Shown here one piece after another: positions 44,627 to 56,201 of a stretch of DNA of 64,000 nucleotides (the stretch's first letter is position 1; every line of letters begins with the position of its first letter). A program made the translations under genes and the position numbers. Origin of the DNA: Arachnopeziza araneosa. Its lineage: Eukaryota > Ascomycota > Leotiomycetes > Helotiales > Arachnopezizaceae. The DNA lies in contig QYAI01000110.1 of NCBI GenBank assembly GCA_003988855.1, forward strand, positions 1-64,000, read 5' to 3'. Under the pieces are notes generated by a model. It did not search any database. It saw only the letters and a program-made list of their open reading frames with translations, and was not told the origin of the DNA.

Positions 44627-47080
44627 CTACAACATGAAGAGGAATCCTGCTACAGCCAATCCTCCAAGGAAGATATTTCCAGTCTCCAGTCTTCCAACAC
44701 CACCAGTAAATTGCTGTTGAGTAGGGCTAGCCGCTGCACTTTGGGTAGCAATTCCTGCAGCAGTACTGCTTGTTGTAGGCAGAACTAAAGTGGAGTTTGT
44801 CACTGCCTTCGATGGGATAGAGATGGGGAGAGTGTACGTAGTCCCTTGTAGTGTACTTGTTGAAGTAGACAGGGGCGCCGATGAAACAGCCACTGGAACG
44901 GTATAAGTTGTTCTATGTGATTTTTGTGTCGAGGTAGCGACAGCTGCAGTTGTTGTAGTTGTAGACCTGAGAGTTTTCCACTTGGTCTTTGTGGTGTATG
45001 ATGTCTCTGCGAGTGACGTGGCTTCTTCGGTGACGGGACACAAGGTAGTATACAAACTGACGGTTTCTGTTGTCTTGGAACCATATGGACAATTGACGAC
45101 TGTAGGAGCACAGCTCGAGATTGTGTATGTTGTAGTGGCATAAACAGTGGAGATTGACCACACGGTTGGAGTAGGTGTTGGGGTAGCAGCCGTTTCAGTC
45201 ACGGGGCAAATTGTGGTGTAAAGGCTGATGATATCAGTTGTTACTTGACCAATTCTTGCAGGGCAGTCTGTGACGGTTGCAGCACATGATGTTATAGTAT
45301 AGACTGACGTCGCATATACAGTCGACGTGCTATATTGAGTGACTGAAGCTGATGAGCTGGTGGGGTAAGCACCCGAGTCAATTGAACTTGTTGCAGCAGC
45401 CGTGGTGCTTGATGATGGCAACAATGTAAAGAGTGGGATCGTTGATGTAGTACTGGATGAAGCTGCTGCATATGATGTGCTGTATGAGCTGGATGGGAAG
45501 CTCGAGTCGGAGCTGGACGATGGCGGTAAGGTGAAGAAAGAAATTGATGAAGAAGATGATGAGCTACTTGGAGCTGCAGGGCTAGCCGTTGTTGAAGAAA
45601 TCAATGAAGTTGACGAAGAGAAGCTCGAACTTGAGGACGCAGGGAGGTCCGAAGTGATGGAAGAGCTCGTTGTCGAAACGATTGCTGTCGAAGATGGAAT
45701 GCTGCTGTCTGAGGAGCTTTGAGTGCTGGATGGAGCAGCGGTACTCGTCGACGAGGCTGCTGATGTAAGACTTTGAATTGATGAGGCCTCGCTCGAGCTG
45801 ATAATGCTACTGGTCGAAGAGGAAGAAATAGAAGATGAGGTGGAGGAGGCAGCTCCGCAGGCTCCTGTAATGGATGGCACGGCATCCGCACCTTTTCCAA
45901 TCGCTACCAAGTTTGTACCGCAGCTGGCAGCGTTGGCAAGAAGAAGGTTCTGGTTATCTTGGTCATAGACAACATACGCACCGCGAAGGAATGAATCACC
46001 CAAGACAGGTGCATCATCATCCGCCGCAAGTCCGATATAACACGTCCCAGATATCTGCCAGATAAACTCTAGGTATGGGATGTTGATAACGGAATTTCCA
46101 AAGGTGAAGTCAACTGTACCAGCCTGGCTAGTCGTAGAACAATCGACCGTGTACAGTCCGGATGTTCCATCTTCTGTAGCACCTGGAAAGTCGGCGATAA
46201 TTGCATTGAAGATAGGAGTGGGAAGGCGGCTGAGAGTTCCACCACTGTCAAGGAAGACTGGCGTGGCCGATGCTGGGTAAGTTTTGGGTGCTTCACCTGG
46301 CTTGGTAATTCCAACCGAAGCCATCTGAATCCAGTATCTATCAAATTGGTCCGGTGACTCCGCTGCAGGGATAATAGGGCATTTCTCCAATGCACCTGTA
46401 TATTTCATAGTATCGATGCCGCCAAAGATAATGGCACCATCGGGAGAATCAACACTTCTCAAATCCAAGCTGAATGCTCGGCTTTGCGTAACACCTTGCA
46501 ATGCGAGTTGATCAATGATAGTATCATATCCGACAAGCTCAATACCAGGTCCCACGCCCATCAGGCCAGTGGGCATCTCAGTACTCGTGGTTGCAACACC
46601 AAATTGCTGGGCTTTAACAGTTGCACCACCGATTAGGAAAGTATCCGTCCAATATTCGACCTCGGCCGAACCCTTTCCATATCCAAGAAAGTTCTGAGTG
46701 CCCAAATCTTGAGCCGTGGTAGATGTCGAGGGATTGTACACAGGAAGAGTGTTGCACAAATCGACACTCGAACTACCCGCAGTGCCTGCATTGGCACATA
46801 CTGGATCGACCCAGGTTTCCGAAGAACCTGTATCCAGAGCAACAGAAACGGACTGTCCTGGGGATCCAATTGAGAACTCGATCAGGTACCGGGTTCCAGT
46901 CTGGACATTCTGAAGTGAGCCCACGGTTTGTCTCTTGGTGATGCTCAGGATGTCCGAGAAGTTGGGAGCCGTGGCCGACACTGGCAATCTGAGAGCAACA
47001 TCGCGTTTAACATTAGGGACCGTATATGCGTGGGACAGGGACGTGAGTGAAAATGCGACGGTCAAAAGAGTGGAAATCAT
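44627..47080 (-). CDS. GPI-anchored aspartic protease (yapsin/pepsin-like)
   Basis: A secreted, probably cell-surface aspartic endopeptidase of 817 residues in one exon. Residues 1-18 form the signal peptide (ISTLLTVAFSLTSLSHA). A short pro-region contains KR at 25-26 and a second KR before TVGSLQN, candidate Kex2 sites. The pepsin domain covers about 55-395: the first catalytic motif is ALDTGSSETWV; the second is FLDSGGTLSRLP, where the third residue after Asp is Gly rather than the usual Thr or Ser. Conserved Cys pairs are present (CANAGTAGSSSVDLC). Then comes a 200-residue Ser/Thr-rich stalk likely O-mannosylated, two 45-residue repeats (STVYAT..YTI.SCA.TV..CP... and ISLYTTICPVTE, copies at about 585-635 and 640-690), a second Thr-rich segment, and a hydrophobic C-terminus (IFLGGLAVAGFLFML) typical of GPI addition. 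Yapsins act in wall remodelling and protein processing. Confidence 0.9.
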   Translation of the reverse strand: MISTLLTVAFSLTSLSHAYTVPNVKRDVALRLPVSATAPNFSDILSITKRQTVGSLQNVQTGTRYLIEFSIGSPGQSVSVALDTGSSETWVDPVCANAGTAGSSSVDLCNTLPVYNPSTSTTAQDLGTQNFLGYGKGSAEVEYWTDTFLIGGATVKAQQFGVATTSTEMPTGLMGVGPGIELVGYDTIIDQLALQGVTQSRAFSLDLRSVDSPDGAIIFGGIDTMKYTGALEKCPIIPAAESPDQFDRYWIQMASVGITKPGEAPKTYPASATPVFLDSGGTLSRLPTPIFNAIIADFPGATEDGTSGLYTVDCSTTSQAGTVDFTFGNSVINIPYLEFIWQISGTCYIGLAADDDAPVLGDSFLRGAYVVYDQDNQNLLLANAASCGTNLVAIGKGADAVPSITGACGAASSTSSSISSSSTSSIISSSEASSIQSLTSAASSTSTAAPSSTQSSSDSSIPSSTAIVSTTSSSITSDLPASSSSSFSSSTSLISSTTASPAAPSSSSSSSSISFFTLPPSSSSDSSFPSSSYSTSYAAASSSTTSTIPLFTLLPSSSTTAAATSSIDSGAYPTSSSASVTQYSTSTVYATSVYTITSCAATVTDCPARIGQVTTDIISLYTTICPVTETAATPTPTPTVWSISTVYATTTYTISSCAPTVVNCPYGSKTTETVSLYTTLCPVTEEATSLAETSYTTKTKWKTLRSTTTTTAAVATSTQKSHRTTYTVPVAVSSAPLSTSTSTLQGTTYTLPISIPSKAVTNSTLVLPTTSSTAAGIATQSAAASPTQQQFTGGVGRLETGNIFLGGLAVAGFLFML

Positions 47081-49244
47081 AATTCCGTCAAACGAGTGTA
47101 CTGGAATATGAAGGCAAGATGGTGCACACCTCGACGCAAAGAAAAGAGTGACTGAAAAGCAGATGCAGAATTATAAAGAGAGAAAAGAGAGGATGGTATG
47201 TTGACAAGGCCTGCGGACCGTTTATGAGGTCGGTTTGCAGGCGGTTGGACCCTGGATGAGAGGAACCAGGCGGCCTCTGGTTCTGTTCTGCTTTGAAGCA
47301 ACCCGAGGCCACGGCGCATGAAAGTGGGCGTTGGGTCTCATCTGATTGGGCGGCTGTGGCTGATTGTTCCTATTATGGGGGCATCTTCAGCCTCAAGCGG
47401 AGAGTTGGGACGAATAGCAAGCCATCGGGCTGCATCAGGGGGGGTCTTTTTCATTTTGCGTGGCGCTGGTGGCCGCCATCCTTTGCCCCTATCCAGCGCA
47501 GAAAGCTCATCTCCCCAGATCCTTCGCCAAGCTTAAACCAGCCACCCAGGCAATTTCAAACCGCCCAGCGCAGCTTTCCTGGCAGGCCTGGAGAGCTTTC
47601 TTCATTTTGGTGAAACGGCGGCTGAGCTTGGCTGTGGTGGCCGTTCATGCCTGGAACGACGCAAGATGCGTCGTAATAATTGTTTTACTTTTCCGAGTTG
47701 GCTTCGATGAGCAATTATTGACGGAAAAGAAAGAGCAGAGCGAGCGTACAGAGCACCCTACCTGAAAGACGGCGGAAATAGAAGCGCTCGCCAAGCAAGG
47801 GAGAAGATTTTAGCCTGCCCGAGCCCGCCAACACTAATTTCAACCCCGCCAGGGGCTGCCCTTTTCCGCTTTTCTCAACCTGGGGCAGATCGGATCTGAT
47901 GATCATCAATCAATTTCTGGGCTGCAGCTCAGCTACTTACTTGTCCGCGCTACTCTTGACGTGTACAACAGGACCATACGAAGCACCTCCTAACAGTGAT
48001 ATTGTTGGCACCAGAAATGCCTCACCACGACCGAGCATTCCGCATCAGTGACCGCAAGTCTTGGAGGTGCATTTGCGTCGACCTAGCAAAGACCATTGAA
48101 GCCTCTCAGCTCGAATCCATCATTGACAATCGAGGTTCGGCCTGCAGATAACCTTTCCAGGTCAGATTGTCGGCTTCTCAATGCAAACATGTCATAGGAT
48201 ACCGTGAGTCAATCCCTGGGCCGCGACCACGGCCAGATCCCCGTCTCAGCAATGATGGAGAAACGCGGTGGGTTTACAGTTGAGCTCTCGAAAAGAGTTT
48301 ATCACTCCGTTTCCCATGACCGCAGTCTGCTAAATATTTCCAGACCAATTGACGACTCCTACCTGCGAAACGCGAAACTTCTCCCTCTGATCGTTCTATT
48401 CTCCCAGCTCCGAGCTCAACCCCGTATTCGAAGTCGAAACCCATAACCATAACGCGGGATTCCTTAACATAAGACTCAAAGTCATAACCCCTATTCAGAT
48501 TCTCAGAGTCTGGTTTTCCTCAAGTTGTACTTTCACATATGACGATCGAGGTTATATCCGGTCGTGAGCCACGATTTCCTGCAAGCCCTGCTGGTCACTC
48601 GACCGAAGTGGAACATAATGCTGGCAGCACTTCTCTGGGGGACGATACCATACCCGGAGGCTTAAATTGCCTGAAGAGAATTCAGAGCGAGATGCTCTTG
48701 CTTAGTTATTTCATGTTCCGGTGGAACTTGATGGTCAAAGTTGGCATCTACGTTTCAATCCAGCGACATCGGTGGGGCTGCAAATCATTTCTCCGCGGAT
48801 TTCTAATCTCAACAATCACACTGACTCTAACTATGGTTATTTCCCGAGTTATTTCCATTAAATTTGAATAGTTGTTGCTTGAATTCAAGACCAAATTTGC
48901 AGAATAATTCAGCCTCAATGTTACATATTTCTTGACGGGTTGTGAAGATAAAAACCTTTCGCGCCCTTCCGCCCAGCCGCTACTGGTATCTTTCCTCGGC
49001 CGGCCAACCCCGCTCTGCGCTTGCACTTCTCCAAGTGAAGTTCTGAAAGGTTTCATTCTCTTATAAATCTATACATTATCGGCAGTTTATGCCCTGTGAC
49101 TTCGTACTTGTCGAGCCGTGTTTGTTTACTCAACACGGGAATAAACTGGAAATATACTAACGGCCTGCTAGCCCACTCTCGAAAACTTCCGTCTTCAAAT
49201 TTATAAACAGCTTCTTCCAGTTAAATATATTCATCACTGAAAAA
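47081..49244. other. Long intergenic region, no supported gene
   Basis: About 2.2 kb shared by two divergent genes. A 110-codon plus-strand ATG frame (48539-48871) ends in a hydrophobic segment but shows no family resemblance, and other frames overlap it. Nothing else is recognised. Confidence 0.5.
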
Positions 49245-50779
49245 ATGGTTGCATCGGCAGAGAACTCGTCGGCCGAGACGTTTGAAAAGGATGTCGAGAT
49301 TCAGTCACAACATTCCGAATTAGATAGCCGAAGCCTGAAGGACAGGCATCAGATGACGTTGACTGAGAAGGATGACATTAAAGCATATCCAAACGGTCTC
49401 AATGAACCTCAAAGTGAACCTTGGAACGGAAATTCAAACGAAGGTGCTGTAACAAGGTCAACTACGAAAAGTAGTTGGAAAGATCCCGGACCACCACCCG
49501 ATGGAGGTTGGATTGGATGGAGCCAAGGTATGCACCTCATCCCTCTTGAAGACCATAAGTTCATATGAAATAAGCTGCATATGGTCACTTGGTAATAATG
49601 TGTACCTGGGGTTTCATCAACTCCTTCGGTGTCTTTCAAGCCTACTATGTCACTGCCCTGAACAAACCACCAAGTGACATCTCCTGGGTCGGCAGCATGC
49701 AAGTCTTTCTCCTCTTCTTCGTCGGGACCTTCACTGGCCGTCTTACCGACGCAGGATACTTTCGTTCAGTATTCCTTGTTGGATCATTCTTCGCTGTCTT
49801 TGGTATCTTCATGGCTTCTCTGTCAACGACGTATTGGCAACTCTTCCTCGCTCAGGGTGTTTGCTGCGGATTTGGGAACGGGTGTCTCTTCTGTCCAAGC
49901 TTGAGTTTGCTCAGTACGTATTTCTCGAAGAACCGGAGTCTGGCCATTGGATTTGCAGCTGCTGGAAGCGCAACAGGCGGTATGCTGTTTCCTGGTGTTG
50001 TGAAAGTCATGCTTCCAAAGGTGGGTTTTCCATGGACGATGCGAACTTTAGGGTTCATTGAATTGGCTTTTTTGATCGTATGTAACACCGGAATTCGGCC
50101 TAGGATACCACCACGGAAGACTGGAGCCTTGGTTGATTGGAAGAGTTTTAAGGAAGCGCCGTACGTGTTGTTTGCCGTTGGAATGTTCTTTGTAGGTCCT
50201 GCTCTCAAATGCCTTGAACATTGGCTAATTTTCTAGAACTTTTGGGGAGTCTATTTCGCCTTTTATTATCTTGCTGCATTTGGACGCACAATCATTGGGC
50301 TGCCTTATAGCGAATCATTGAATTTGCTCATCGTCCTGAACGGCGTGGGAGTGATCGGCCGAATCGTTCCTAACTTCGTGGCAGACAAGTACACAGGTCC
50401 TATGAATCTGCTCATCCCTGTAGTCCTTGCAACTTCGCTCCTCTCCTTCTGCTGGATTGCGGTTTCGTCCCGTGGCGGTCTGTATGGCTGGGCAGTCATC
50501 TACGGCATCACGGGAGCAGGCATTCAGAGTCTCTTCCCAGCAACATTGAGCAGCTTGACTACCGATTTAAGAATGGCAGGCACACGTATGGGACAAGTCT
50601 TTACGATTGTGAGCTTTGCGGTTCTGACAGGTCCGCCTATTTCTGGTCAGTTGATCCAGAAGAAAGCGGGTGGCTATGAGTATGCTCAAATCTTCTCCGG
50701 GGGTGTTATGCTGGTGGGTTGCGGGCTGCTGATTGCGGCGAGATTGGCTAAATCGAGAGACCTGAAGCAAAAAATGTGA
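49245..50779 (+). CDS. MFS transporter, monocarboxylate-permease-like
   Basis: A plasma-membrane transporter of the major facilitator superfamily, resembling fungal monocarboxylate (MCT/Mch-like) permeases. Three exons; introns at about 49528-49575 (GTATGC...AAATAAG) and 50192-50236 (GTAGGT...TTCTAG) give about 480 residues. The N-terminal 85 residues are acidic and polar, followed by the family sequence PPPDGGWIGWSQAAYGHLVI, which begins TM1; the PDGG motif is the MCT signature. About 12 hydrophobic segments follow, with FFVGTFTGRLTDAGYFR between TM2 and TM3 and RSLAIGFAAAGSATGG in TM5. The substrate is unknown. It precedes the Zn2Cys6 gene on the same strand, a common arrangement for nutrient uptake genes, but the gap of about 870 bases gives no proof. 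Confidence 0.9.
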
Positions 50780-51644
50780 AGAAGCAATTACCTAGATTTA
50801 GATTCATTGGTAGCATCTGGTCGCATCTGGTTGCATTGGGAGGCGTCGTTTACTTTGGGTTTACATTATCTAACTTATTCGTCGTCAACAATAAAACCAG
50901 CACAAATGTACTTGAAAAGGAGATAATTGTATTAATCAACTATTGTTAATAAGATTTCCTTTGAAAAGGCGGTAGAAAGCTATAATAATAGGGATCTTTA
51001 ATAGTTTGAGACACCAGGTCAAAGAAGTGAGTGCTTGAGTAGTCTAGTAGTCTAAGTATAACGAAAACATAAAGCATCCATTCGCCTCTAAAATAGTTCG
51101 GCCTTAGTTCATTAGAATAGACATGAAAAACAGCACGATTGTCTTTTAATAAAAAAGAAAGGAAAAGCCATTAAGGCTTGATATGTTCGAGCTATTGTAA
51201 AGCCTCGGTCAAGAATGACATTCTTTCCAAGATTCCCTTCTTTAAGCTGTAAATGGCCACAACTTTGTCCTCATTATAACATGCAAACATCAATTCTCGC
51301 TGTTATTCTTAGGTAAACAAAAGGGTCTGAAAGTCAATAATAACAAGGCCATGATAGCTTTGGACATTTAAGTAAATCCAAGAAGGTTCTAAGTCATGTA
51401 GTTGTAGTTGTCGCAGCACGAAAAGATTCATTATTGTATCTGTTCACTTCTAAAATAATTCGGCCTTTGAAAAAATCTGAAAACGCGTCGTGATAGTGAA
51501 TTATCGCGGTCGAGTAGTATATAACAGCCGTCGCTCATCCAGAAAAATTTCGAATCATCACTTTCGGTTTTCCGCAACAACAAACCGCGAGCCGCAAATG
51601 CACTCCGAACCTCAACCGTCAAGCGACAACCATCGACCTGAGCA
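50780..51644. other. A+T-rich intergenic region
   Basis: Between the MFS and Zn2Cys6 genes. Stops occur in all frames. The phrase gatcttt...ttcggcc recurs loosely: 51094-51105 and 51454-51466 both read aaaataattcggcct or aaaatagttcggcct. No gene is supported. Confidence 0.5.
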
Positions 51645-54008
51645 ATGGCGACGTACTCTCCACCACACAGTGGTAGCTATCCCCTTCAAATACTCCCAAA
51701 TCATTCCAATTTGCACGCTCTCGCATCTGCGCAAAGTCCCGTTGGCTCCAGAGGTGAGACCGCGGTTTCGCTTTCGCACCCTATTGCCAACTTGCCATAC
51801 TTTGGTCCTCAGTCCGGAAATCAACTCCAGTACTCATACGACGATCAGACGAACCGTAACGGAAACTTGCATGGCAATGGACACTCCGATCAATTGCAGC
51901 AAGCCGCATCCGCGCTGGCAAATGCGCCTGCGCCGACGTCAGGAGGTGACGGACAGTCCCAGAAGAAACAGCGATTACAACGAGCCTGTGATCTTTGTAG
52001 CAGACGCAAAGTCAAGGTACAAACACCCTACAGTTAATTATCAATTAAAGAGTCACTGACACCTTGCCCTACAGTGCGACGTTCAGAAACCAAGATGTCG
52101 ACCTTGCGAGGAAATAAACGCGAGCTGTACCTTTGCGAAAGAGGTGAAGCGTCGAGGACCACCTAATAAAGCAGCAGAGCAGCATAAGAAGAGACTACGC
52201 ATCGACTCACCTGTCGTTGGTTCTATCGGATTTGCTTCTGCGGCATCACCAACCATCCTGGACTCGTCCCTACCAAACACCATTGGTGCAGCGAGCGCAG
52301 CTCTTGTCTCACTCTCCTCCAAGCTCAATGCTGAATCTATCTGCGCTTTCTCTACCCTCGAGCTGTTTGTCGACGACTTCTTCACATACATTCACCCTCT
52401 ATGCCCTTTCCCGCATGAACCTTCGTTCCGAGCCTCCCTCAGAAAGCGAGAAGATATTGATAATCCAAAGTTCCTTGCTCTTCTAGCTTCTATGGTTGGA
52501 GCATTGGTCGCATCTTTCCCCCGCAAGCCACTCTTGCATTTGAAAGTTGAGCAACGACAGGATCTCTTTCCCGATTCTATGAGCCTGGTCAACAGATGTT
52601 TCAATGTTGCGGTAGAGGCGAGAGGTGTTGGCTATCTAAACAAGGAGCTGAACATCTACGATGCTGCAACCAGCTATTTCCTTTGCTTGGCCGGAGCATA
52701 TACCTTCCAAGATCAACAGGCGCGGATGTATTTGGCTGAGACATTGGAAATCACAAGATTTGTTTTGAGCACAGAGAGAGTCAAGGCTTCAGATGCTCTG
52801 AACCCGGGATCTTTGTCACTGTATGGTGCACCATCCCAAGGCTTCTACCCTCCTCGCGTAGATTACATCAAGGAAGAAGTCACTAGACGAGTCTTCTGGG
52901 TTGTGTTTGTTAGCATCCGGTTAGTATTTGAATTTATTCCGAGACCCTGGCTAACATTTGCAGATCTATGCAACAATTCACTTCTCCCCTCGGTGACCCA
53001 CCAGCATTTCTTCCGTCAACTCGAAAGGAGCCATATCCGCTATTGCCTACTGAAGTGGATGATGAGTACATCTATGTTGATCACATTGATCCTCAACCTG
53101 CTGGCGTTCTATCCAAGCTCGTTGGTTACAATCTCAATGTAAAGGTTTACTCGACCGTCACTCCTTTGGTAAACATAGAAATGGCCTATGGAGTTGATCA
53201 TCTCTTTGATTGGGATCAACAGAAGAAAGTTCTTGATGACTGTCTACGCTCGGTAAAGCAATTATTGGAAACAGTACCAACCGAACTCTTACTCCAAACC
53301 GATTACCGCAATGCACAAATGGTCTCTACGCATCACCCATATTACCCTCCTACTACTGACGGCCAGGGACATCGGACAAATGGCAACGAGTCACAATGGC
53401 TTGGTGCTAGCTCCGAGTCACGCAGGCATTTACAATACGAGATCCAAAAGGCGAATGTCTATGCAAGTCAGCTAGCTACTCGATCACACATTATTGAGAA
53501 GTACTTGGGTCTTCTAGATGAGTACGAGCGGCTCGAGGCGAAGCCAAATGATGCACAACCTCGGAGTTCTTCTGGTAGTATCACAGGTGAATTGGATAAT
53601 ACCGTTGCCGAGTCCCAGCCAGCTGGCGATTATGATCAGGTTAAGACTGTCATGAAGGAACGAGAGAAAATCGTCCAAGATTTACTCTTCGTGCTTTACA
53701 GCATTAGTGAAGTCAACATGGAGCCTAATAGCGGTAGCTTTGTAAGTTTCTCCTTTACACTTTTTTATGCCAAACTAAATCTTGTTCGCCAGCAAAATAA
53801 GATTCGACAAATCGCCTCAACTTTGATCGAGACTCCATCAAGTAGAAAGGGTCCACTTGCTGTAGAAGCTGAGGATGCTTTGAACCAGTTCTTACAAGTC
53901 TTGGTAAAGCTTGAGAATTTTGAGGACGAAGAGTTGAGAAATTGGGCGGATCTGAGACGCTACCGAGAGCGTTTCGCTCAAGCTGGAGGATTCCTCGGAC
54001 AGCAATAA
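51645..54008 (+). CDS. Zn2Cys6 transcription factor
   Basis: A nuclear DNA-binding regulator. Four exons joined at about 52015/52076, 52920/52963 and 53741/53793 give about 730 residues. An N-terminal Gln/Asn/Ser-rich region precedes the zinc cluster: CDLCSRRKVKCDVQKPRCRPC then C after EEINAS, all six Cys present with the usual spacing; the first intron splits it between VK and CD. The linker is basic (VKRRGPPNKAAEQHKKR). The fungal-specific transcription-factor (MHR) domain covers about 235-560, with PSFRASLRKREDIDNPKFLALLASM and TRRVFWVVFVSIRSM; a PTEVDDEYI stretch follows as in the family. The third intron (51 bases) keeps the frame if read through, so a minor retained-intron form would also be coding. 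The target genes are unknown; the adjacent MFS permease is a natural candidate by position only. Confidence 0.9.
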
Positions 54009-54530
54009 CCGACGACACATCTCCCAAGTAAAACAACCTGCATTCACTGCATTCACTGCATTGCTTGCTTTTTTCACGGAGGATAGACTGATTGATCTGG
54101 GAAGTTTGCCCATATTGTGGACCCTCGACCACCAAACTCAATATCAGAGGCTGTGTCTTTACTGTATTATGTACTTCAGAAATCGATGCCTTCTCATTGC
54201 CAATTAACAGGCAGAAGACTACCAAAATAGTCTTAATCAAAACCGCGAATTCTGAAAAGTCCATCATATGCTGTGTCTCAAATCTAGAAACTAGGGCTGG
54301 CTGCAGGTGCTAACAACAGGTTTTGGACACGTGAAGTTAATCTATGGATTCCCCAACACCATATCTGAATCATACCTACCTAGGAAGGTAACTTGCCTCA
54401 TTTGCCCATATTCAAAAGTATCAATCGAGTAGACAGACCAAAGATTTCGGATACCGAGAGTTGACTTTATTTCCTACCCAAACTCCACCCCAATGCTCTT
54501 ACACCTATTATACAATGCTATAACCTAAGG
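54009..54530. other. Intergenic region between convergent genes
   Basis: 3' flanks of the Zn2Cys6 gene and COA6. The word tgcattcac is repeated at about 54040-54058. No gene supported. Confidence 0.5.
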
Positions 54531-54958
54531 TCATTTCTGACTAAGTCGACCCGGACCAATCTGTCCTGGCATCTCCTGCGCCCCTTCAGCCTTCAACTTC
54601 TCTAGCGTCTGATTCCTCTGATACTCCATGACTCTCCTCTTCTTGAAATACGTAACCTATGTATAGCATAACATCAGCACCATCCCAAGCCTTCTTCCAT
54701 CAATTATCCCCTTTAAAAACTCACCCAACTCGAAGCACAGTTCGCACCAAACTGTCTATCCTCAGCACCACACGCCTTGTCTGCCTTTCCCTTCTCGGTG
54801 ATGCTGTCGATGATGCTGCTTCGGTCCAGACACTGGAAATAGGCGTCCCGGGCTTCCCAGCATCGTGCTCGTTGGCTCCTGTCCGGGGCTATGGGTGCGC
54901 CATCCGAGGATGTCTTTGGGGCGGGGAGGGAGGGAGTGGAGGAGCTCCAGAAGCCCAT
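54531..54958 (-). CDS. COA6: COA6-like cytochrome c oxidase assembly factor
   Basis: A small intermembrane-space protein that helps insert copper into cytochrome c oxidase subunit 2. Two exons; the intron at about 54660-54722 joins CASSW to VTYFKKRRVMEY. The product is about 120 residues. The twin-Cys fold is visible: CWEARDAYFQC is a CX9C motif, and the second pair comes from CGAEDRQFGANC, a CX10C, matching COA6. The basic stretch after the last Cys (YFKKRR) also fits. It is distinguished from COX12 by the CX10C second pair. The start at 54958 gives the usual MGFW-type short N-terminus without a cleavable presequence, since import uses the MIA pathway. Confidence 0.88.
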
Positions 54959-55289
54959 TTGGATGGAATTGGTAGAGGTGGAAGCGATGATTGATACTGG
55001 GCTTTCTGTTAGCTTGTGTTCATTGTATGCGCTGCTAGATATCTTACCAGCTCTTGCGGATGAGAGATAACAATTGCAGGAATTACCAAGGGCCAGTGGA
55101 ATTGAAAAGTCCCCGATTCTAAATCTTGAAGCTTCCCGGAATGCAGTTTCTTAGTCATCGGACTGGCAGAAAACTCACCGCCAAAAATCAATAGGCACCT
55201 TCGCATAATCCCAAGCTTCATCAAGACACACATCACGATGGCTTCGTGGTTCTCTCAACCCTCGTAGCGACCTCCGGAAATCATTTTAC
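54959..55289. other. Divergent promoter region between COA6 and SYS1
   Basis: A 331-base gap between two housekeeping genes transcribed away from each other. Short open frames run through it on the minus strand but have no ATG-linked exon. It probably contains both promoters. Confidence 0.5.
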
Positions 55290-55975
55290 ATGGCGCGACG
55301 CCGTCGTCCACCCCGTCCTGGCGCCCTGACCGAACTACCTCCCCTCAAGATCCTCACGCAGATCATTCTTCTGCAGACAATATGGTATCTTTTTGGGACC
55401 GTCCTCATTCTATTCACGGCCTTGGTGGCAGGGAGACATTTCAGTCTAGATCTAGTGCTGAGTTGGAGGAGTCTCAGAGGAGATACCACGGTGGGATGGA
55501 TGTTGGGCCTGGTGTGGATGTTGAACTCGTTTATTGGGTTGGCTTCCCCTATCTCGAAGGACAGGAACAGAGCTGATATGCTAAACACAGTGTCATTTCC
55601 ATCCTTCTTCTCGTATCGCGCAGTAAACTCGTCCCGGATTTTGCGCTTACTATTCATTTCATCCACCTCGTCGTCGTATCTTTCTATTCGCATTCCATAC
55701 CTCAAAACCTCCTGTGGTGGATCTTGCAGCTTGCGAGCGCGGCGATGATGACTTTCCTTGGAGTGTGGAGCTGTCAGTATAGGGAGCTCAGGCCAATAAA
55801 CTTCGGAGGAAGCAAAACATCCACGGCGAATGGAGATTCCACTGCTCCAAGTACAAATGATGGCGGAGATGAAGAACAAGGTTATGGGCGTGGTAGAGGG
55901 AGAGGGAGAGGAAGAGATGGAGCAGGAGAGTATGAAATGGTTGGGCTGAATACTAATAATGGAGAAGGATCATGA
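55290..55975 (+). CDS. SYS1: SYS1 family Golgi membrane protein
   Basis: A Golgi membrane protein that recruits the small GTPase ARL3/ARFRP1 for vesicle traffic between Golgi and endosomes. Two exons, 55290-55537 and 55591-55975, spliced through a 53-base intron (GTTGGC...CACAG); the join reads FIGVISILLLVSRSK. Four hydrophobic helices are visible: QIILLQTIWYLFGTVLILFT, VGWMLGLVWMLNSFIGV, IHFIHLVVVSFYSHS and WWILQLASAAMMTFLGVW. The order and the N-terminal PLKILTQI match SYS1. The C-terminal 60 residues are an added polar tail with a (GR)5-like repeat (GYGRGRGRGRGRDGAG), not conserved outside close relatives. Confidence 0.9.
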
Positions 55976-56201
55976 ACGATTCGCTAGGTGTTTAAATAGG
56001 TTTGGGACAACGATGCATCGGGCGGCGTTAACATTGTATAATATCAGCAAGTGGTTTTGGATAGCTTTAGTTACGGCAATATTCAAGCGCTGAAGTTGCA
56101 GAAGGCACATAGTTCTCAGGATCCAAATTCATTATCCACTACCCAGGGCTACCTTTGAGAGAGTCTACAGAGAAACTTAACACTAAAGTCGGGAATCGGT
56201 A

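Noticed and set aside
48539..48871. 110-codon plus-strand frame with a hydrophobic end
   Set aside because: Single short frame without family match, signal peptide or neighbouring exon; not enough to call a gene.
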